Shown here piece after piece: positions 34,201 through 43,808 of a stretch of 64,000 nt of DNA. Origin of the DNA: Alistipes dispar (GTDB lineage Bacteria > Bacteroidota > Bacteroidia > Bacteroidales > Rikenellaceae); assembly GCF_006542685.1 (NCBI RefSeq), contig NZ_AP019736.1, positions 716,001-780,000 on the forward strand, written 5' to 3'. The stretch's first letter is position 1, and each line of letters begins with the position of its first letter. The notes under the pieces are model-generated. The model was given only the letters and a program-made list of their open reading frames with translations. It had not been told where the DNA came from and ran no database searches. A program made the position numbers and the translations under genes.

Positions 34201-35676
34201 CTACTCCAGTTCCCAGTCCGAACCGTCCTTGCGGTCCTTGACGCGGATTCCGGCCGCCGTGAGTCCGTCGCGGATGCGGTCCGACGCGGCCCAGTCCTTC
34301 GCGGCCTTCGCCTCCTGCCGCATGGAGAGCAGCATCTCCACCAGCGGCGTCACGTAGTCGCGCCCGGCGGCCGCACCGGCGGCCTTCTCGTCGCGCAGGC
34401 CCAGAATGTCGAACGCATAGCGGTGCACGGTGCGCTTCAGCGCGTCGAGGTCGGCCTCCGAGATCGTCTCCCGCCCGTCGGCGATCTGGTTGATCGTCCG
34501 CACCCAGTCGAAGAGCGCCGAAATGACCATCGGCGAGTTCAGGTCGTCGTCCATCGCCGCACGGCACCGCTCCTCCAGCTCCGCGGGATTCACCGTCGAA
34601 GCGGCCGCAGGGCGGAGCTTCTCCAGCGCCTCGATGCCCTTCATCAGGCGGTCCAGCCCCTTCTCGGCGGCCTGCAAGGCCTCGTTCGAGAAGTCGAGCG
34701 TCGAGCGGTAGTGGGCCTGCAGGACGAAGAAGCGGATCGTCATGGGCGAATAGGCCTGCGCGAGCAGCTCGTGCGTCCCCGCGAACAGTTCCCCGAGGGT
34801 GATGAAGTTGCCCAGCGACTTGCCCATCTTCTGCCCGTTGATCGTAATCATGTTGTTGTGCACCCAATAGCGTGCCGAATCGTGCCCGAGCGCCGCCGTG
34901 GACTGCGCGATCTCGCACTCGTGGTGCGGGAACATCAGGTCCATGCCGCCGCCGTGAATGTCGAACCGCTCGCCCAGGTAGCGCATCGACATGGCCGAGC
35001 ACTCCATGTGCCAGCCGGGGAATCCTTCGCTCCACGGCGAGGGCCAGCGCATGATGTGTTCGGGCGAGGCCTTCTTCCACAGCGCGAAGTCGTAGGAGTG
35101 GCGCTTGTCCGACTGCCCGTCCAGTTCGCGCGTGTTGGCCACGATATCCTCCAGATTGCGGCCCGAGAGGCGGCCGTAGCGGTATTTCCCGTTGTACTTC
35201 TCGACGTCGAAATAGACCGACCCGTTCGAGACGTAGGCGAACCCGTCGTCGAGAATGCGCCGGATCAGCTCGATCTGCTCGATGATATGGCCCGAGGCGT
35301 AGGGCTCGATCGAGGGCGTCTCGACGTTGAGCGCATCCATCGCCCTGTGGTAGCGCTCCGTGTAGTAGTGCGCCACCTCCATCGGTTCGAGCTGCTCGAG
35401 CCGTGCCTTCTTGGCGATCTTGTCCTCGCCCTCGTCAGCGTCGTGCTCCAGATGGCCCACGTCCGTCACGTTGCGCACGTAGCGCACCTTGTAGCCCGAA
35501 GCCTTCAGGTAGCGGAACAGGAGGTCGAACGTCACCGCCGGCCGGGCATGCCCCAGGTGGGGATCGCCGTAAACGGTCGGTCCGCAGACATACATGCCGA
35601 CGCGCCCGGCCACGAGCGGCTCGAAGGTCTCCTTGCGGCGGGTGAGCGTATTGTAAAGTACGAGTTTGGAATCCAT
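34201..35676 (-). CDS. cysS: Cysteinyl-tRNA synthetase
   Basis: A 491-aa class I synthetase. The HIGH-type motif is PHLGHARPAVTFD, preceded by MYVCGPTVY with the zinc-binding cysteine; the rest of the zinc site is in GWHMECSAMS and FPHHECEIAQ. The KMSKS-type loop is KMGKSLGNF. It charges tRNA(Cys). Start 35676 (MDSKLVLYNTLT) matches the family; a much longer open frame upstream is a shadow of the opposite gene. It heads the minus-strand operon ending at namZ. Confidence 0.96.
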   Translation of the reverse strand: MDSKLVLYNTLTRRKETFEPLVAGRVGMYVCGPTVYGDPHLGHARPAVTFDLLFRYLKASGYKVRYVRNVTDVGHLEHDADEGEDKIAKKARLEQLEPMEVAHYYTERYHRAMDALNVETPSIEPYASGHIIEQIELIRRILDDGFAYVSNGSVYFDVEKYNGKYRYGRLSGRNLEDIVANTRELDGQSDKRHSYDFALWKKASPEHIMRWPSPWSEGFPGWHMECSAMSMRYLGERFDIHGGGMDLMFPHHECEIAQSTAALGHDSARYWVHNNMITINGQKMGKSLGNFITLGELFAGTHELLAQAYSPMTIRFFVLQAHYRSTLDFSNEALQAAEKGLDRLMKGIEALEKLRPAAASTVNPAELEERCRAAMDDDLNSPMVISALFDWVRTINQIADGRETISEADLDALKRTVHRYAFDILGLRDEKAAGAAAGRDYVTPLVEMLLSMRQEAKAAKDWAASDRIRDGLTAAGIRVKDRKDGSDWELE

Positions 35677-35708
35677 AGCGCTTTTTGAAAAAAATCGTTT
35701 CGAACGGG

Positions 35709-35716
35709 TAAAGTTA
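35709..35716 (-). promoter_or_regulatory. -7 box for the cysS operon
   Basis: TAACTTTA on the minus strand, 33 bp before the cysS ATG; one mismatch to TAnnTTTG. Confidence 0.45.
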
Positions 35717-35822
35717 CGACTTTTTCGCCACATATCGGCCATTTCCCGCCGAAAAAATCCCCTGCGGCGGAGTTTTCCGCACGCACCGCGTAATAAGAAT
35801 TGGAAGTCCGGCGTTAAATAGC

Positions 35823-35830
35823 TATATTTG
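35823..35830 (+). promoter_or_regulatory. -7 box for the DUF2723 gene
   Basis: TATATTTG, perfect match, with TTGG 19 bp upstream. The ATG is 30 bp downstream. Confidence 0.6.
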
Positions 35831-35859
35831 CCGAGATAAACCCGTATCATATACTGTAT

Positions 35860-38800
35860 ATGACATTTTTCAAACGCTGGAACAACATCGTCGGATGGGC
35901 CGTCTTCGCCATCGCCGCGATGGTTTACCTTCTGACGATGGAACCCGTTTCGAGTCTCTGGGACTGCTCGGAGTTCATCGCCACCTCCTACAAACTCGAA
36001 GTGGGCCACCCGCCCGGAGCGCCGCTGTTCATGATGCTGGCGCGTCTGGCCACGCTCTTCGCCTTCGGCAACCCCGACTACGTGGGCATCGCCGTCAATA
36101 CGATGAACTCCCTGGCCAGCGCCTTCTGCATCCTCTTCCTCTTCTGGACGATCACCCACCTGGCGCGGCGCATGATGACCCGCGGCGGCGCCCCCTCGCC
36201 CGCACAGACATGGGCCGCGCTGGGCGCCGGAGCCGTCGGCGCGCTGGCCTACACCTTCACCGACACCTTCTGGTTCTCGGCCATCGAGGGCGAGGTCTAT
36301 GCCCTCTCGTCCATGTTCACGGCCCTCGTGGTCTGGCTCATGCTCAAATGGGAGGAGCAGGCCGACCAGCCCCACGCCTCGCGCTGGATCGTGCTGATCG
36401 CCTACCTGATGGGCCTCTCGATCGGCGTGCACATCCTCAACCTGCTGACCATCCCCACGCTGGCGTTCATCTACTACTTCCGCACGACCGACCGCGTGAC
36501 GTGGCGCGGCGTCGCGTGGACGACGCTCGCGGCCGGGGCCGTGCTCGTGTTCATCAACAACATCATCATCCCCTACACGGTCTGGATCGGCGCGCAGATC
36601 GACACGCTGGCGGTCAATACGCTGGGGCTTCCGGTCAATTCGGGCATGGTGGTCTTCGCGCTGGCGCTCATCCTCGGACTGGGCTGGGCCTCGTGGAAGG
36701 CCCACCGCCGGGGGCGCGTCGTCCTGAACATCCTGCTGCTCTCGACGACGATGATCCTCGTGGGCTTCTCCTCCTACGCCTCGATGACCATCCGCGCCGC
36801 GGCCAACCCGCCGATGAACTCCAACAACCCGAACAATCCGCACGCGCTGCTGGCGGTGCTCAACCGCGACCAGTACGGCAGCCGCCCGCTGCTCTACGGC
36901 CCCTACTTCTCGGCGCCTCCCGAGGCGCTCGTGGAGAAGGAGGTCACCTACCTCGACGAGGACGGGCGCTACAAGACGGCGCGTATCCCCTCGCACTACA
37001 CCCACGCCCCGGAATTCATGCACCTCTTCCCCCGCATGTGGGACGCTAACAAGGACGAACGGGAGTACAAACAGTGGGGCGCCTACCGCACCCGCACCGA
37101 GATCGCACGCGACGAAAACGGCGAGGCGGTCCGCGACGAGCAGGGGCGTCCGGTGCGGCAGGAGGTGCTCGACTTCGGCCGCAGGCGCACCTATACGGAC
37201 TCCTACGGCGACACGCGCGCCGTGACCGAACCCACCTTCGGGGAGAACCTCCACTACTTCTTCAACTACCAGCTCTCGTACATGTACTGGCGCTACTTCC
37301 TCTGGAACTTCGTGGGGCGCCAGAGCGACATACAACCCACGCGCACGACGATCACCGACGGCAACTGGCTCTCGGGCATCAAATGGATCGACGAGAAGTA
37401 CCTCGGACCGCAGGAGAACCTGCCGCGCGAGGTGGCCGGCAACAAGGGCCGCAACACCTACTACTTCCTGCCGTTCCTGCTGGGACTCGTCGGGCTGCTC
37501 TACCAGCTCAACCGCGACCCGCGCAACTTCTCGATCGTCATGTGGCTATTCATCATGACGGGTATCGCGCTAGTCTTCTACTTCAACACCTCGCCGGGCG
37601 AACCCCGCGAACGCGACTACGTCTATGCCGGCTCGTTCTACGCCTTCTCGATCTGGATCGGCTTCGGCGTGCTGGCCCTGCGCGAACTCTTCGCACGGCT
37701 GACCGGGCGCGACACGGCGGCGACCGTCGCCGCAACGGCCGTCTGCATGGCCGTGCCCGCGATTCTGGCGGCCCAGAACTGGGACGACCACGACCGGTCG
37801 GGCCGCTACATGGCGCGCGACATCGGCTGGAACTACCTCCAGTCCACGCTGCCCAACTCCATCATCATCAACTACGGCGACAACGACACCTTCCCGCTCT
37901 GGAACAATCAGGAGGTCTATGGCGTGCGTCCCGACGTGCGGATCATGAACACCTCCTATCTGGGCGGCGAATGGTACATCGACGAGATGAAGACCCGCGC
38001 CAACGACGCTCCGGGCGTGCCCTTCTCGCTGCCCAAGAGCAAATACACCCATACGAACGACTACATCCCGGTATATGACATCGTTGACCATCCGGTGGAC
38101 ATCCGCGAGGTGATCGACTTCGTGCGCAGCGAGGATCCGCGGAGCAAGACCGCGCTCTCCGACGGCACGCCGACCGATTACATTCCCTGCAAGCGCATCG
38201 CGCTGCCGGTGAACAAGGAGAACGCCATCGCCTCGGGCATCGTGGCCGAGAAGGACCGCGACCAGATGGTGGACACGGTTTACATCAACCTCAAGAAGAA
38301 CGCGCTGGCCAAGAACGAGCTGATGCTGCTCGACATGCTGGCCAATTTCGACTGGAAACGCCCGATCTACCTCACGCAGGTCTATATCCTGCAGAACTTC
38401 GGACTGATGGACTACCTCCAGTTCGACGGCTACGCCTACCGTTTCGTGCCGATCCTCACCCCGGTACGGAACGCCTACGAAATCGGCCGCATCGACCCCG
38501 ACTACGCCGCGCCGCTGCTGCGCGACAAGTTCCGCTACGGCAACCTCTCGGACCCGGACATCTACTGCGACTACTTCATCCAGTACAACCTCTCGGCCTC
38601 GCACGCCCGGGAAGCCTTCGCCCGCGTGGCCAAGGAGCTGTTGCGGCAGAACCGCGTGGAGGAGGGCGTCGAGCTGCTCGACCTGGGGCTCGAACGGCTC
38701 CCGACCTCGCAGATCCGCTTCACGGACGCCAACACCTACCCGTTCCTCGAGGCCTACTACGCCGCTTCGGCGCTCGGTGCGCCGGATGCCGCCGGGAAGG

Positions 38801-39081
38801 GCGACGCCCTGCTGCGCGAATACGCCCGGACGCTCATCGAGTACATCGAGTACTACCTGCAATTCGAGGGAGCGCAGGGCGACATGATCTCGGGTGCGCT
38901 CGACGAGAAGCTCGACCAGTTGGGCGACGTTTACTACCTGGCCAGCTACGCCGGACGCCGCGACGTGGTGGCCGAGCTGAACGACTACTACCGTTCGCTG
39001 GGCGTCTCGGAGGAGAACCTGCTCGACGCAGGCGACAAGCCCCACGGCGACACGGTGCAGATAGTGACCGCCGGGGAGTGA
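35860..39081 (+). CDS. DUF2723 multi-pass membrane protein (putative lipid-linked glycosyltransferase)
   Basis: A 1073-aa protein of the DUF2723 family, widespread in Bacteroidetes. The N-terminal 480 residues hold about ten or more membrane helices; the first loop has the acidic signature SLWDCSEFIATSYKLEVGHP, similar in position to the catalytic Asp/Glu loop of protein O-mannosyltransferase-type (GT-C) enzymes. A second helical group lies around residues 530-650, followed by a large soluble C-terminal region. It probably transfers sugars from a lipid donor in the envelope; substrate unknown. It stands alone between divergent cysS and a terminator. Confidence 0.88.
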   Translation: MTFFKRWNNIVGWAVFAIAAMVYLLTMEPVSSLWDCSEFIATSYKLEVGHPPGAPLFMMLARLATLFAFGNPDYVGIAVNTMNSLASAFCILFLFWTITHLARRMMTRGGAPSPAQTWAALGAGAVGALAYTFTDTFWFSAIEGEVYALSSMFTALVVWLMLKWEEQADQPHASRWIVLIAYLMGLSIGVHILNLLTIPTLAFIYYFRTTDRVTWRGVAWTTLAAGAVLVFINNIIIPYTVWIGAQIDTLAVNTLGLPVNSGMVVFALALILGLGWASWKAHRRGRVVLNILLLSTTMILVGFSSYASMTIRAAANPPMNSNNPNNPHALLAVLNRDQYGSRPLLYGPYFSAPPEALVEKEVTYLDEDGRYKTARIPSHYTHAPEFMHLFPRMWDANKDEREYKQWGAYRTRTEIARDENGEAVRDEQGRPVRQEVLDFGRRRTYTDSYGDTRAVTEPTFGENLHYFFNYQLSYMYWRYFLWNFVGRQSDIQPTRTTITDGNWLSGIKWIDEKYLGPQENLPREVAGNKGRNTYYFLPFLLGLVGLLYQLNRDPRNFSIVMWLFIMTGIALVFYFNTSPGEPRERDYVYAGSFYAFSIWIGFGVLALRELFARLTGRDTAATVAATAVCMAVPAILAAQNWDDHDRSGRYMARDIGWNYLQSTLPNSIIINYGDNDTFPLWNNQEVYGVRPDVRIMNTSYLGGEWYIDEMKTRANDAPGVPFSLPKSKYTHTNDYIPVYDIVDHPVDIREVIDFVRSEDPRSKTALSDGTPTDYIPCKRIALPVNKENAIASGIVAEKDRDQMVDTVYINLKKNALAKNELMLLDMLANFDWKRPIYLTQVYILQNFGLMDYLQFDGYAYRFVPILTPVRNAYEIGRIDPDYAAPLLRDKFRYGNLSDPDIYCDYFIQYNLSASHAREAFARVAKELLRQNRVEEGVELLDLGLERLPTSQIRFTDANTYPFLEAYYAASALGAPDAAGKGDALLREYARTLIEYIEYYLQFEGAQGDMISGALDEKLDQLGDVYYLASYAGRRDVVAELNDYYRSLGVSEENLLDAGDKPHGDTVQIVTAGE

Positions 39082-39130
39082 CCGCCGGGGCGAAACGCCC
39101 GGCGGACAGGGCCAGCCGGCCAAGCCGGAA

Positions 39131-39160
39131 AAAGGTTGCAGCCAAAACTGCAACCTTTTT
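39131..39160 (+). terminator. Intrinsic terminator after the DUF2723 gene
   Basis: AAAGGTTGCAG (39131-39141) pairs with CTGCAACCTTT (39148-39158) over a 6-nt loop, and the T run continues to 39161. Confidence 0.85.
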
Positions 39161-39241
39161 TCATTACGGCCTTTCTGCACCGCCTGCCGCCGGACGGCCG
39201 GTCCGGACGCCGGATGCTCCGGACTCCGGACCGGGCCGAAA

Positions 39242-39275
39242 ACAGGACGGTCCCGGATTCCCGGGACCGTCCTGT
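39242..39275 (-). terminator. Terminator for the acyl-CoA ligase gene
   Basis: A perfect 15-bp stem (39242-39256 with 39261-39275) around a 4-nt loop. On the minus strand it is followed by TTTT. It lies 40 bp past the ligase stop and converges on the DUF2723 terminator. Confidence 0.75.
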
Positions 39276-39315
39276 CTGTCGTCACCGCCCTCGCGGGCAC
39301 GGAGCACGCGCACGA

Positions 39316-41001
39316 CTACCGCGCTCCGGAACCGGAGGGACCGCCCTGCGGACCTTCCTCCCCGCCGGAGGCCTTGCCGCGCTTATTGTAGAGGAAACGC
39401 TTGATCTTGTGCGTCGGGGTCTTGACGAACTCCTCCTTCTCCTCGACGACCTCCGAGATGCGCGAGAAGCGGCTCACCTTGGCATTCACGAAATCCATGA
39501 TCTCCTTCTTGAGCTGCTCGGTCTTGGCCTCCCACGCCTCCTTCTGCGTCGCCCACTCCTCGCGCCAGTCGTCGAGCATCGCCTCGATCTCCTCGCGGTT
39601 GAAATGCACCAGCGCCACCAGACGCCCCTCGTGCTCGGTGACGATCGAATCGGCGATGCAGACGTGCGAGTTGAGCACGCTCTCGATGTCCTCGGGATAG
39701 ATGTTCTCTCCGCCCGGGCCGACGATCATGTTCTTCAGGCGGCCTTTGATATAGAGCCACCCGTCCTTGTCGAACTCGCCCAGGTCGCCCGTGCGGAACC
39801 AGCCGTCGGGAGTAAACGCTTCGGCCGTGGCTTCGGGATTCTTGTAATAGCCCAGCATGACGCTCGGCGTGAGCGCCACAATCTCGCCCTGGCGCGTCCG
39901 GGCATCGACGTTCTCGAGCCGCAGCTCGACGCCCGGCGCCTGCGGTCCGGTCGATCCGAGGCGCACCTGCGCCGGCGCGGCCCCGGCCAGCAGCGGCGCG
40001 GTCTCGGTCAGTCCGTAACCGATGGCATAGGGCACGCGGGCCTCCAGAAGGAACTGCTCGGCCCCCCGGTCGAGCTTCGCGCCGCCGATTCCGAGGAAAC
40101 GCAGCCGGCGCCCGAAGAGCTTCATCAGCTTCTTGCCCGCCACGCGGTGCAGGTAGCGGCGCATGAACCCCACGCGGTAGAGCGTGCGCCAGAAGCCGTT
40201 GGAATTGAATTTGGCCAGCACCTGGTGGCGGTAGATCTTTTCGATGATGAGCGGCACGATGAGCATGACCGTGGGCCGTACCGACCGCAGGGCCGGCATC
40301 AGCGCCGAGGCCGTGGGCGGACGGTCCAGATAGACCACCCGCGCGCCCATCGAGAAGGGGTAGATCATGCCGATCGAGCATTCGTAGGTATGCGACAGCG
40401 GCAGCACCGAGAGAAACGTGTCCTCGCCGCCGATGGGGAAGATCGCGGACGACATGTCCACCTGCGCGCAGAGCGCCCGGTGGGTGAGCATCACCCCCTT
40501 GGGCTTCGAGGTCGTGCCCGAGGTGTAGATGATGACGGCCAGATCGTCCGGCGCGGGCACGGCCGTCGTCCCCTCGCCGCGCACACGCTGCGAGATGACG
40601 CCGAGGTTTTTCGTGCGCACCACGACGTTCAGCCGCTCGATGGTCCGTTTCGAAAGGCGGGTGAACAGACGGTCGGAGACCAGCAGCGCCCGAGCCTCCG
40701 AGTGCTCGATGATCATGTCCAGCTCCTCGCCCGAGAAATCGGGCAGAATGGGCACGGCGACCATCCCCGCGGATGTCACGGCCAGGTAGCAGACGCCCCA
40801 GTTGGGCATGTTGCTGCTCAGCAGGGCCACCTTGTCGCCGGGACCGAGCCCCGCTCCGGTAAGCGTCTCCTGCACCCGGGCGATACGGCGGCCCACTTCG
40901 GCGTAGGTCAGCTCCTCGCCCTCGTACATGGAAAAGGCGATCCGCGACGCGAACCGCTCCGTGCTCTGACGGACCAGTCCGTACAGTGTATTGATCGTCA
41001 T
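39316..41001 (-). CDS. AMP-dependent long-chain acyl-CoA synthetase/ligase
   Basis: A 561-aa ANL-superfamily enzyme. The AMP-binding loop is IIYTSGTTSKPKGVMLTH (A3), then YGLTETAPLL (A5), GWFRTGDLGEFDKDGWLYIKGR (A7-A8) and a C-terminal lysine in KTPTHKIKRFL (A10). It activates a carboxylic acid, probably a fatty acid, to acyl-AMP and then acyl-CoA. It is shorter than FadD but typical of Bacteroidales AMP-binding proteins with an inserted charged helix (about residues 470-510). Divergent from queG. Confidence 0.9.
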   Translation of the reverse strand: MTINTLYGLVRQSTERFASRIAFSMYEGEELTYAEVGRRIARVQETLTGAGLGPGDKVALLSSNMPNWGVCYLAVTSAGMVAVPILPDFSGEELDMIIEHSEARALLVSDRLFTRLSKRTIERLNVVVRTKNLGVISQRVRGEGTTAVPAPDDLAVIIYTSGTTSKPKGVMLTHRALCAQVDMSSAIFPIGGEDTFLSVLPLSHTYECSIGMIYPFSMGARVVYLDRPPTASALMPALRSVRPTVMLIVPLIIEKIYRHQVLAKFNSNGFWRTLYRVGFMRRYLHRVAGKKLMKLFGRRLRFLGIGGAKLDRGAEQFLLEARVPYAIGYGLTETAPLLAGAAPAQVRLGSTGPQAPGVELRLENVDARTRQGEIVALTPSVMLGYYKNPEATAEAFTPDGWFRTGDLGEFDKDGWLYIKGRLKNMIVGPGGENIYPEDIESVLNSHVCIADSIVTEHEGRLVALVHFNREEIEAMLDDWREEWATQKEAWEAKTEQLKKEIMDFVNAKVSRFSRISEVVEEKEEFVKTPTHKIKRFLYNKRGKASGGEEGPQGGPSGSGAR

Positions 41002-41076
41002 GTCAAATTTCGAATTAACGTCGTATGAATAACGCGGAATTTGTGGCGAAATTACTAATTTTCGCCTGAAAATCCC

Positions 41077-41084
41077 TATTTTTG
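41077..41084 (+). promoter_or_regulatory. -7 box for queG with a very short leader
   Basis: TATTTTTG, perfect match; the queG ATG is only 16 bp beyond the box, so the 5' leader should be about 8-10 nt. Confidence 0.55.
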
Positions 41085-41099
41085 GGCTAAAATATCAAA

Positions 41100-42008
41100 A
41101 TGCTCGACCATCGGAACATCAAACGGCTCGCCGCCGGGGAGGGGTTCGACCTCTGCGGCATCGCGCCGTGCCGCCATCTGGCCGAGAACGAAGCCCGTTT
41201 CCGCGAATGGCTGGCGGCGGGCTATCAGTCGTCGCTGGACTATCTGGAACGCAACGCCGACAAGCGGTTCGACCCGCGGCGGCTGGTCGAGCGGGCCCGG
41301 ACGGCGGTGGTCTGCGCCGTGGCCTACAAGAACCGCGCGAGCGAAGGCTACCCGCCCGGCTGCCGCACCCGCATCGCCTCCTATGCCTGCGCGGCGGATT
41401 ACCACACGACGATCCGCGACCGCCTCCGCCGGATGCTCGCCGCGCTGAAGGCCGCCCACCCCGCACTCGAGGGGCGCGCCTTCGTCGATACGGCTCCGCT
41501 CTGCGAGAAACAACTGGCCGTGGAGGCCGGGCTGGGGTGGATCGGACGGCAGTCGCTGCTCGTCACGCCGCAATACGGATCGTTCGTACTGCTGGGAGAG
41601 CTGATCCTGACGGACGAAGCCGACGCCTACGACGCCCCGTTCGAGGGGGAGGGCTGCGGCCGTTGCCGCCGCTGTCTCGAGAGCTGCCCCACGGGGGCTC
41701 TCGTCCGCTCTCGGATGCTCGACACGGGGCGCTGCATCGCCTGCCACACCATCGAAAAGGAACCCGGCACGGAGGTGGATCTCCACGGCTGGATATTCGG
41801 CTGCGACGCCTGCCAGAGCTGCTGTCCCCACAACCTCCGCGCACCGCTCCACCGCGACCCGGCGTTCGATCCCCTCTTCGATCCCCTCGCCATGGACGAG
41901 GCGGCGTGGCTCGCGCTGGACGAAGCGCGCTTCGGGGAGCTTTTCGGCCGCACGCCCCTCACCCGCAGCGGCCTGCGGCGCATCCAGCGAAACATCCGCC
42001 GGAAATGA
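41100..42008 (+). CDS. queG: Epoxyqueuosine reductase
   Basis: A 302-aa protein with QueG layout: an N-terminal cobalamin-binding reductase domain (FVDTAPLCEKQLAVEAGLGW, then GRQSLLVTPQYGSFVLLGE) and a double [4Fe-4S] ferredoxin-type region (GCGRCRRCLESCPTGA, CIACHTIEKE, CDACQSCCPHN). It reduces epoxyqueuosine in tRNA to queuosine, the last step of Q synthesis, and needs B12. It is slightly shorter than E. coli QueG (379 aa) because it lacks the C-terminal HEAT-like extension, as is common in Bacteroidetes. Confidence 0.94.
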   Translation: MLDHRNIKRLAAGEGFDLCGIAPCRHLAENEARFREWLAAGYQSSLDYLERNADKRFDPRRLVERARTAVVCAVAYKNRASEGYPPGCRTRIASYACAADYHTTIRDRLRRMLAALKAAHPALEGRAFVDTAPLCEKQLAVEAGLGWIGRQSLLVTPQYGSFVLLGELILTDEADAYDAPFEGEGCGRCRRCLESCPTGALVRSRMLDTGRCIACHTIEKEPGTEVDLHGWIFGCDACQSCCPHNLRAPLHRDPAFDPLFDPLAMDEAAWLALDEARFGELFGRTPLTRSGLRRIQRNIRRK

Positions 42009-42073
42009 TTCCACAACGGCCAGAGCGGAACGGTCCAGGGCTTCCGCCGCTCCCGCCCGGCCTCCGTCAAACG

Positions 42074-42110
42074 GAAAGCGGACTTTCCCCCTTCGGGAAA
42101 GTCCGCTTTC
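42074..42110. terminator. Convergent terminator between queG and the TPR gene
   Basis: A perfect 16-bp stem (42074-42089 with 42095-42110) around a 5-nt loop. No long T run on either side. It sits between convergent genes. Confidence 0.7.
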
Positions 42111-42167
42111 TCATATATCTCCGAACGGCCCTGCGGCCGACCGGTCTTCTCCGGGGTTCCGGGCCCC

Positions 42168-43127
42168 TTACTTCGTCAGCTCGGTCAGCGCGGCCTTGGC
42201 ATTCTCGGCGGCCGGGCCGTCGGTCACCTTCCGGAAGGCGGCGATGGCCTGGTCCTTCATCTCCTTGGCGTTGTAGGCGGCGCCCAGCAGGTAGTACATC
42301 AGGCTCTTGTCGGCTGCCTCGGTCTGCGCGGCGGCAGCGGCCTCGCCCAGCTCGATCACCTTGGCGTAATCCTTCTTGCCGGCATAGGCCTGCAGACGGA
42401 TATTCTGCGCCAGCGCGCTCTCGGGATTCTTCTCCAGCATCTTGTCCGCAGCGGCGATGATGCCGTCGTTGTCGCCCGCGGCCTGCAGCTTGGCTACCAT
42501 GTTGTTGGTATAGAGCGTAATCATCTCCCGGGCCTTGGCGGCATCCTCCGCATACTTGGGATGCGTCTTGGCCGCTACGGCCTCATAGACGTCCATGCCC
42601 TTCTCGTACTGGGCCATGTCGCCGCTGGCCATGAACATCTCGCAGTAGCTCATCGCCAGGTTCAAAGCCATGCCCGTATTGTCGGGATCGGCCTTGTAGC
42701 CCTTCTCGAAGATGCCGGCGGCCGTCGCATAGTCCTTGCTGTTGAAGGCGTCGCCGCCCTGTATCTGGTAAATCTTGGCCACCCAGCCGTTCGACTTGCC
42801 CATCTGGGTCATGTCGCCGTAAAGCTCGGCCAGCTCGGCCGACTTCTCGAAGTTCTTCAGCGCCTCGGCGTAGTTCTTCGTCTTCAGCGAGCCGCCGCCC
42901 AGCATGAAGTAGCACTTCGGAAGCGTCGTCTTGGCCGTGGCGACCATCGAAGCGGCGTCGGGATTGTCGAGTCCCTGATCGATCACCTGTTCGAACTTGG
43001 CGGCCGCTCCCGCGAAATCCTTGGCGCCGTAAGCGGCGGCCGCTTCGTTGTAAAGCGCCGTGACGTCCTGCGCCGAGAGCGACGCGGCGGCAAACAGCGC
43101 GATTGCCGATACAAATAACTTTTTCAT
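42168..43127 (-). CDS. Exported tetratricopeptide-repeat protein
   Basis: A 319-aa protein with a signal peptide (MKKLFVSAIALFAAASLSAQ). The mature part is made of helical pairs with TPR spacing, such as LYNEAAAAYGAKDFAGAAAKF, KNYAEALKNFEKSAELAEL and KDYATAAGIFEKGYKADPDN. TPRs mediate protein contacts; in Bacteroidales such periplasmic proteins support outer-membrane or cell-wall assemblies. A minus-strand TACTTTTG box lies about 75 bp upstream. No partner gene is adjacent. Confidence 0.88.
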   Translation of the reverse strand: MKKLFVSAIALFAAASLSAQDVTALYNEAAAAYGAKDFAGAAAKFEQVIDQGLDNPDAASMVATAKTTLPKCYFMLGGGSLKTKNYAEALKNFEKSAELAELYGDMTQMGKSNGWVAKIYQIQGGDAFNSKDYATAAGIFEKGYKADPDNTGMALNLAMSYCEMFMASGDMAQYEKGMDVYEAVAAKTHPKYAEDAAKAREMITLYTNNMVAKLQAAGDNDGIIAAADKMLEKNPESALAQNIRLQAYAGKKDYAKVIELGEAAAAAQTEAADKSLMYYLLGAAYNAKEMKDQAIAAFRKVTDGPAAENAKAALTELTK

Positions 43128-43202
43128 GTCGTGTGTTTTTCTTTAAAGTTTTTCAGTTCTTTTCTCGCTCCACACGCCCTGCCTGGTCGGACGCGTCGTT
43201 CG

Positions 43203-43210
43203 CAAAAGTA
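43203..43210 (-). promoter_or_regulatory. -7 box for the TPR gene
   Basis: TACTTTTG on the minus strand, perfect to TAnnTTTG; 76 bp before the ATG at 43127. Confidence 0.5.
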
Positions 43211-43235
43211 TAAAATTTTTCTTTCTCTTCAAATA

Positions 43236-43700
43236 CTACCCGCGCAAAAGGGCGAAAAACGAAGTCATCAGCTCTTCGCACTCCGCGGCGAGAATCCCCC
43301 GCGTCACGGAGGTCCTGGGATGGAGGACCGATTCCGAATAACGGCGGTAGCCCCTCTTCGGATCGTCGGCGCCCCACACCACGCGCCCCGTCTGCGCCCA
43401 CGCGATCGCCCCGGCGCACATGACGCACGGCTCGACCGTCACGTAGAGCGTGCACTCGGGCAGGTACTTGCCCCCGACGGTCGCCGCAGCGGCCGTCAGG
43501 GCCTGCATTTCGGCATGCGCCGTGGGGTCCGAAAGCGTCTCGACGAGGTTGTGCCCCCGCCCCACGACCGCCCCGCGCGAGACGACCACCGCCCCGATCG
43601 GGACCTCCTCCGCCGCCAGCGCCTTGCGGGCCTCGTTCAGCGCCAGCCGCATGAATTTTTCGTCCATCGACCGCTGCTCCTCCTCCGTTCCGTTCGTCAT
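43236..43700 (-). CDS. tadA: tRNA-specific adenosine deaminase
   Basis: A 154-aa zinc deaminase. The catalytic motif HAEMQAL (with glutamate as proton shuttle) and the zinc cysteines in EPCVMCAGAI match TadA, which converts A34 to inosine in tRNA(Arg). The spacing fits TadA rather than cytidine deaminase. The true start may be the internal ATG at 43667 (MDEKFMRLALNEA), since the first eleven residues are not conserved-looking. Divergent from aspS. Confidence 0.88.
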   Translation of the reverse strand: MTNGTEEEQRSMDEKFMRLALNEARKALAAEEVPIGAVVVSRGAVVGRGHNLVETLSDPTAHAEMQALTAAAATVGGKYLPECTLYVTVEPCVMCAGAIAWAQTGRVVWGADDPKRGYRRYSESVLHPRTSVTRGILAAECEELMTSFFALLRG

Positions 43701-43746
43701 ATCCTCATTTTTTGGTTTTCCGGCGCGTTATTCCCGTTAAAATTGC

Positions 43747-43754
43747 TAACTTTG
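43747..43754 (+). promoter_or_regulatory. -7 box for aspS
   Basis: TAACTTTG, followed by C as in several other boxes here; 55 bp before the aspS ATG. Confidence 0.6.
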
Positions 43755-43808
43755 CGGGTTGCGAAGACAAAGGTAACGAATCGGAACAAAAATACAAAAT
43801 ACGATACC

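Noticed and set aside
35677..37335. Upstream extension of cysS on the minus strand
   Set aside because: It is the antisense shadow of the DUF2723 gene, and the CysRS start at 35676 is well defined.
43131..43808. N-terminal extension of aspS
   Set aside because: The open frame upstream lies over tadA in antisense and over the promoter; the conserved AspRS N-terminus begins at 43809.
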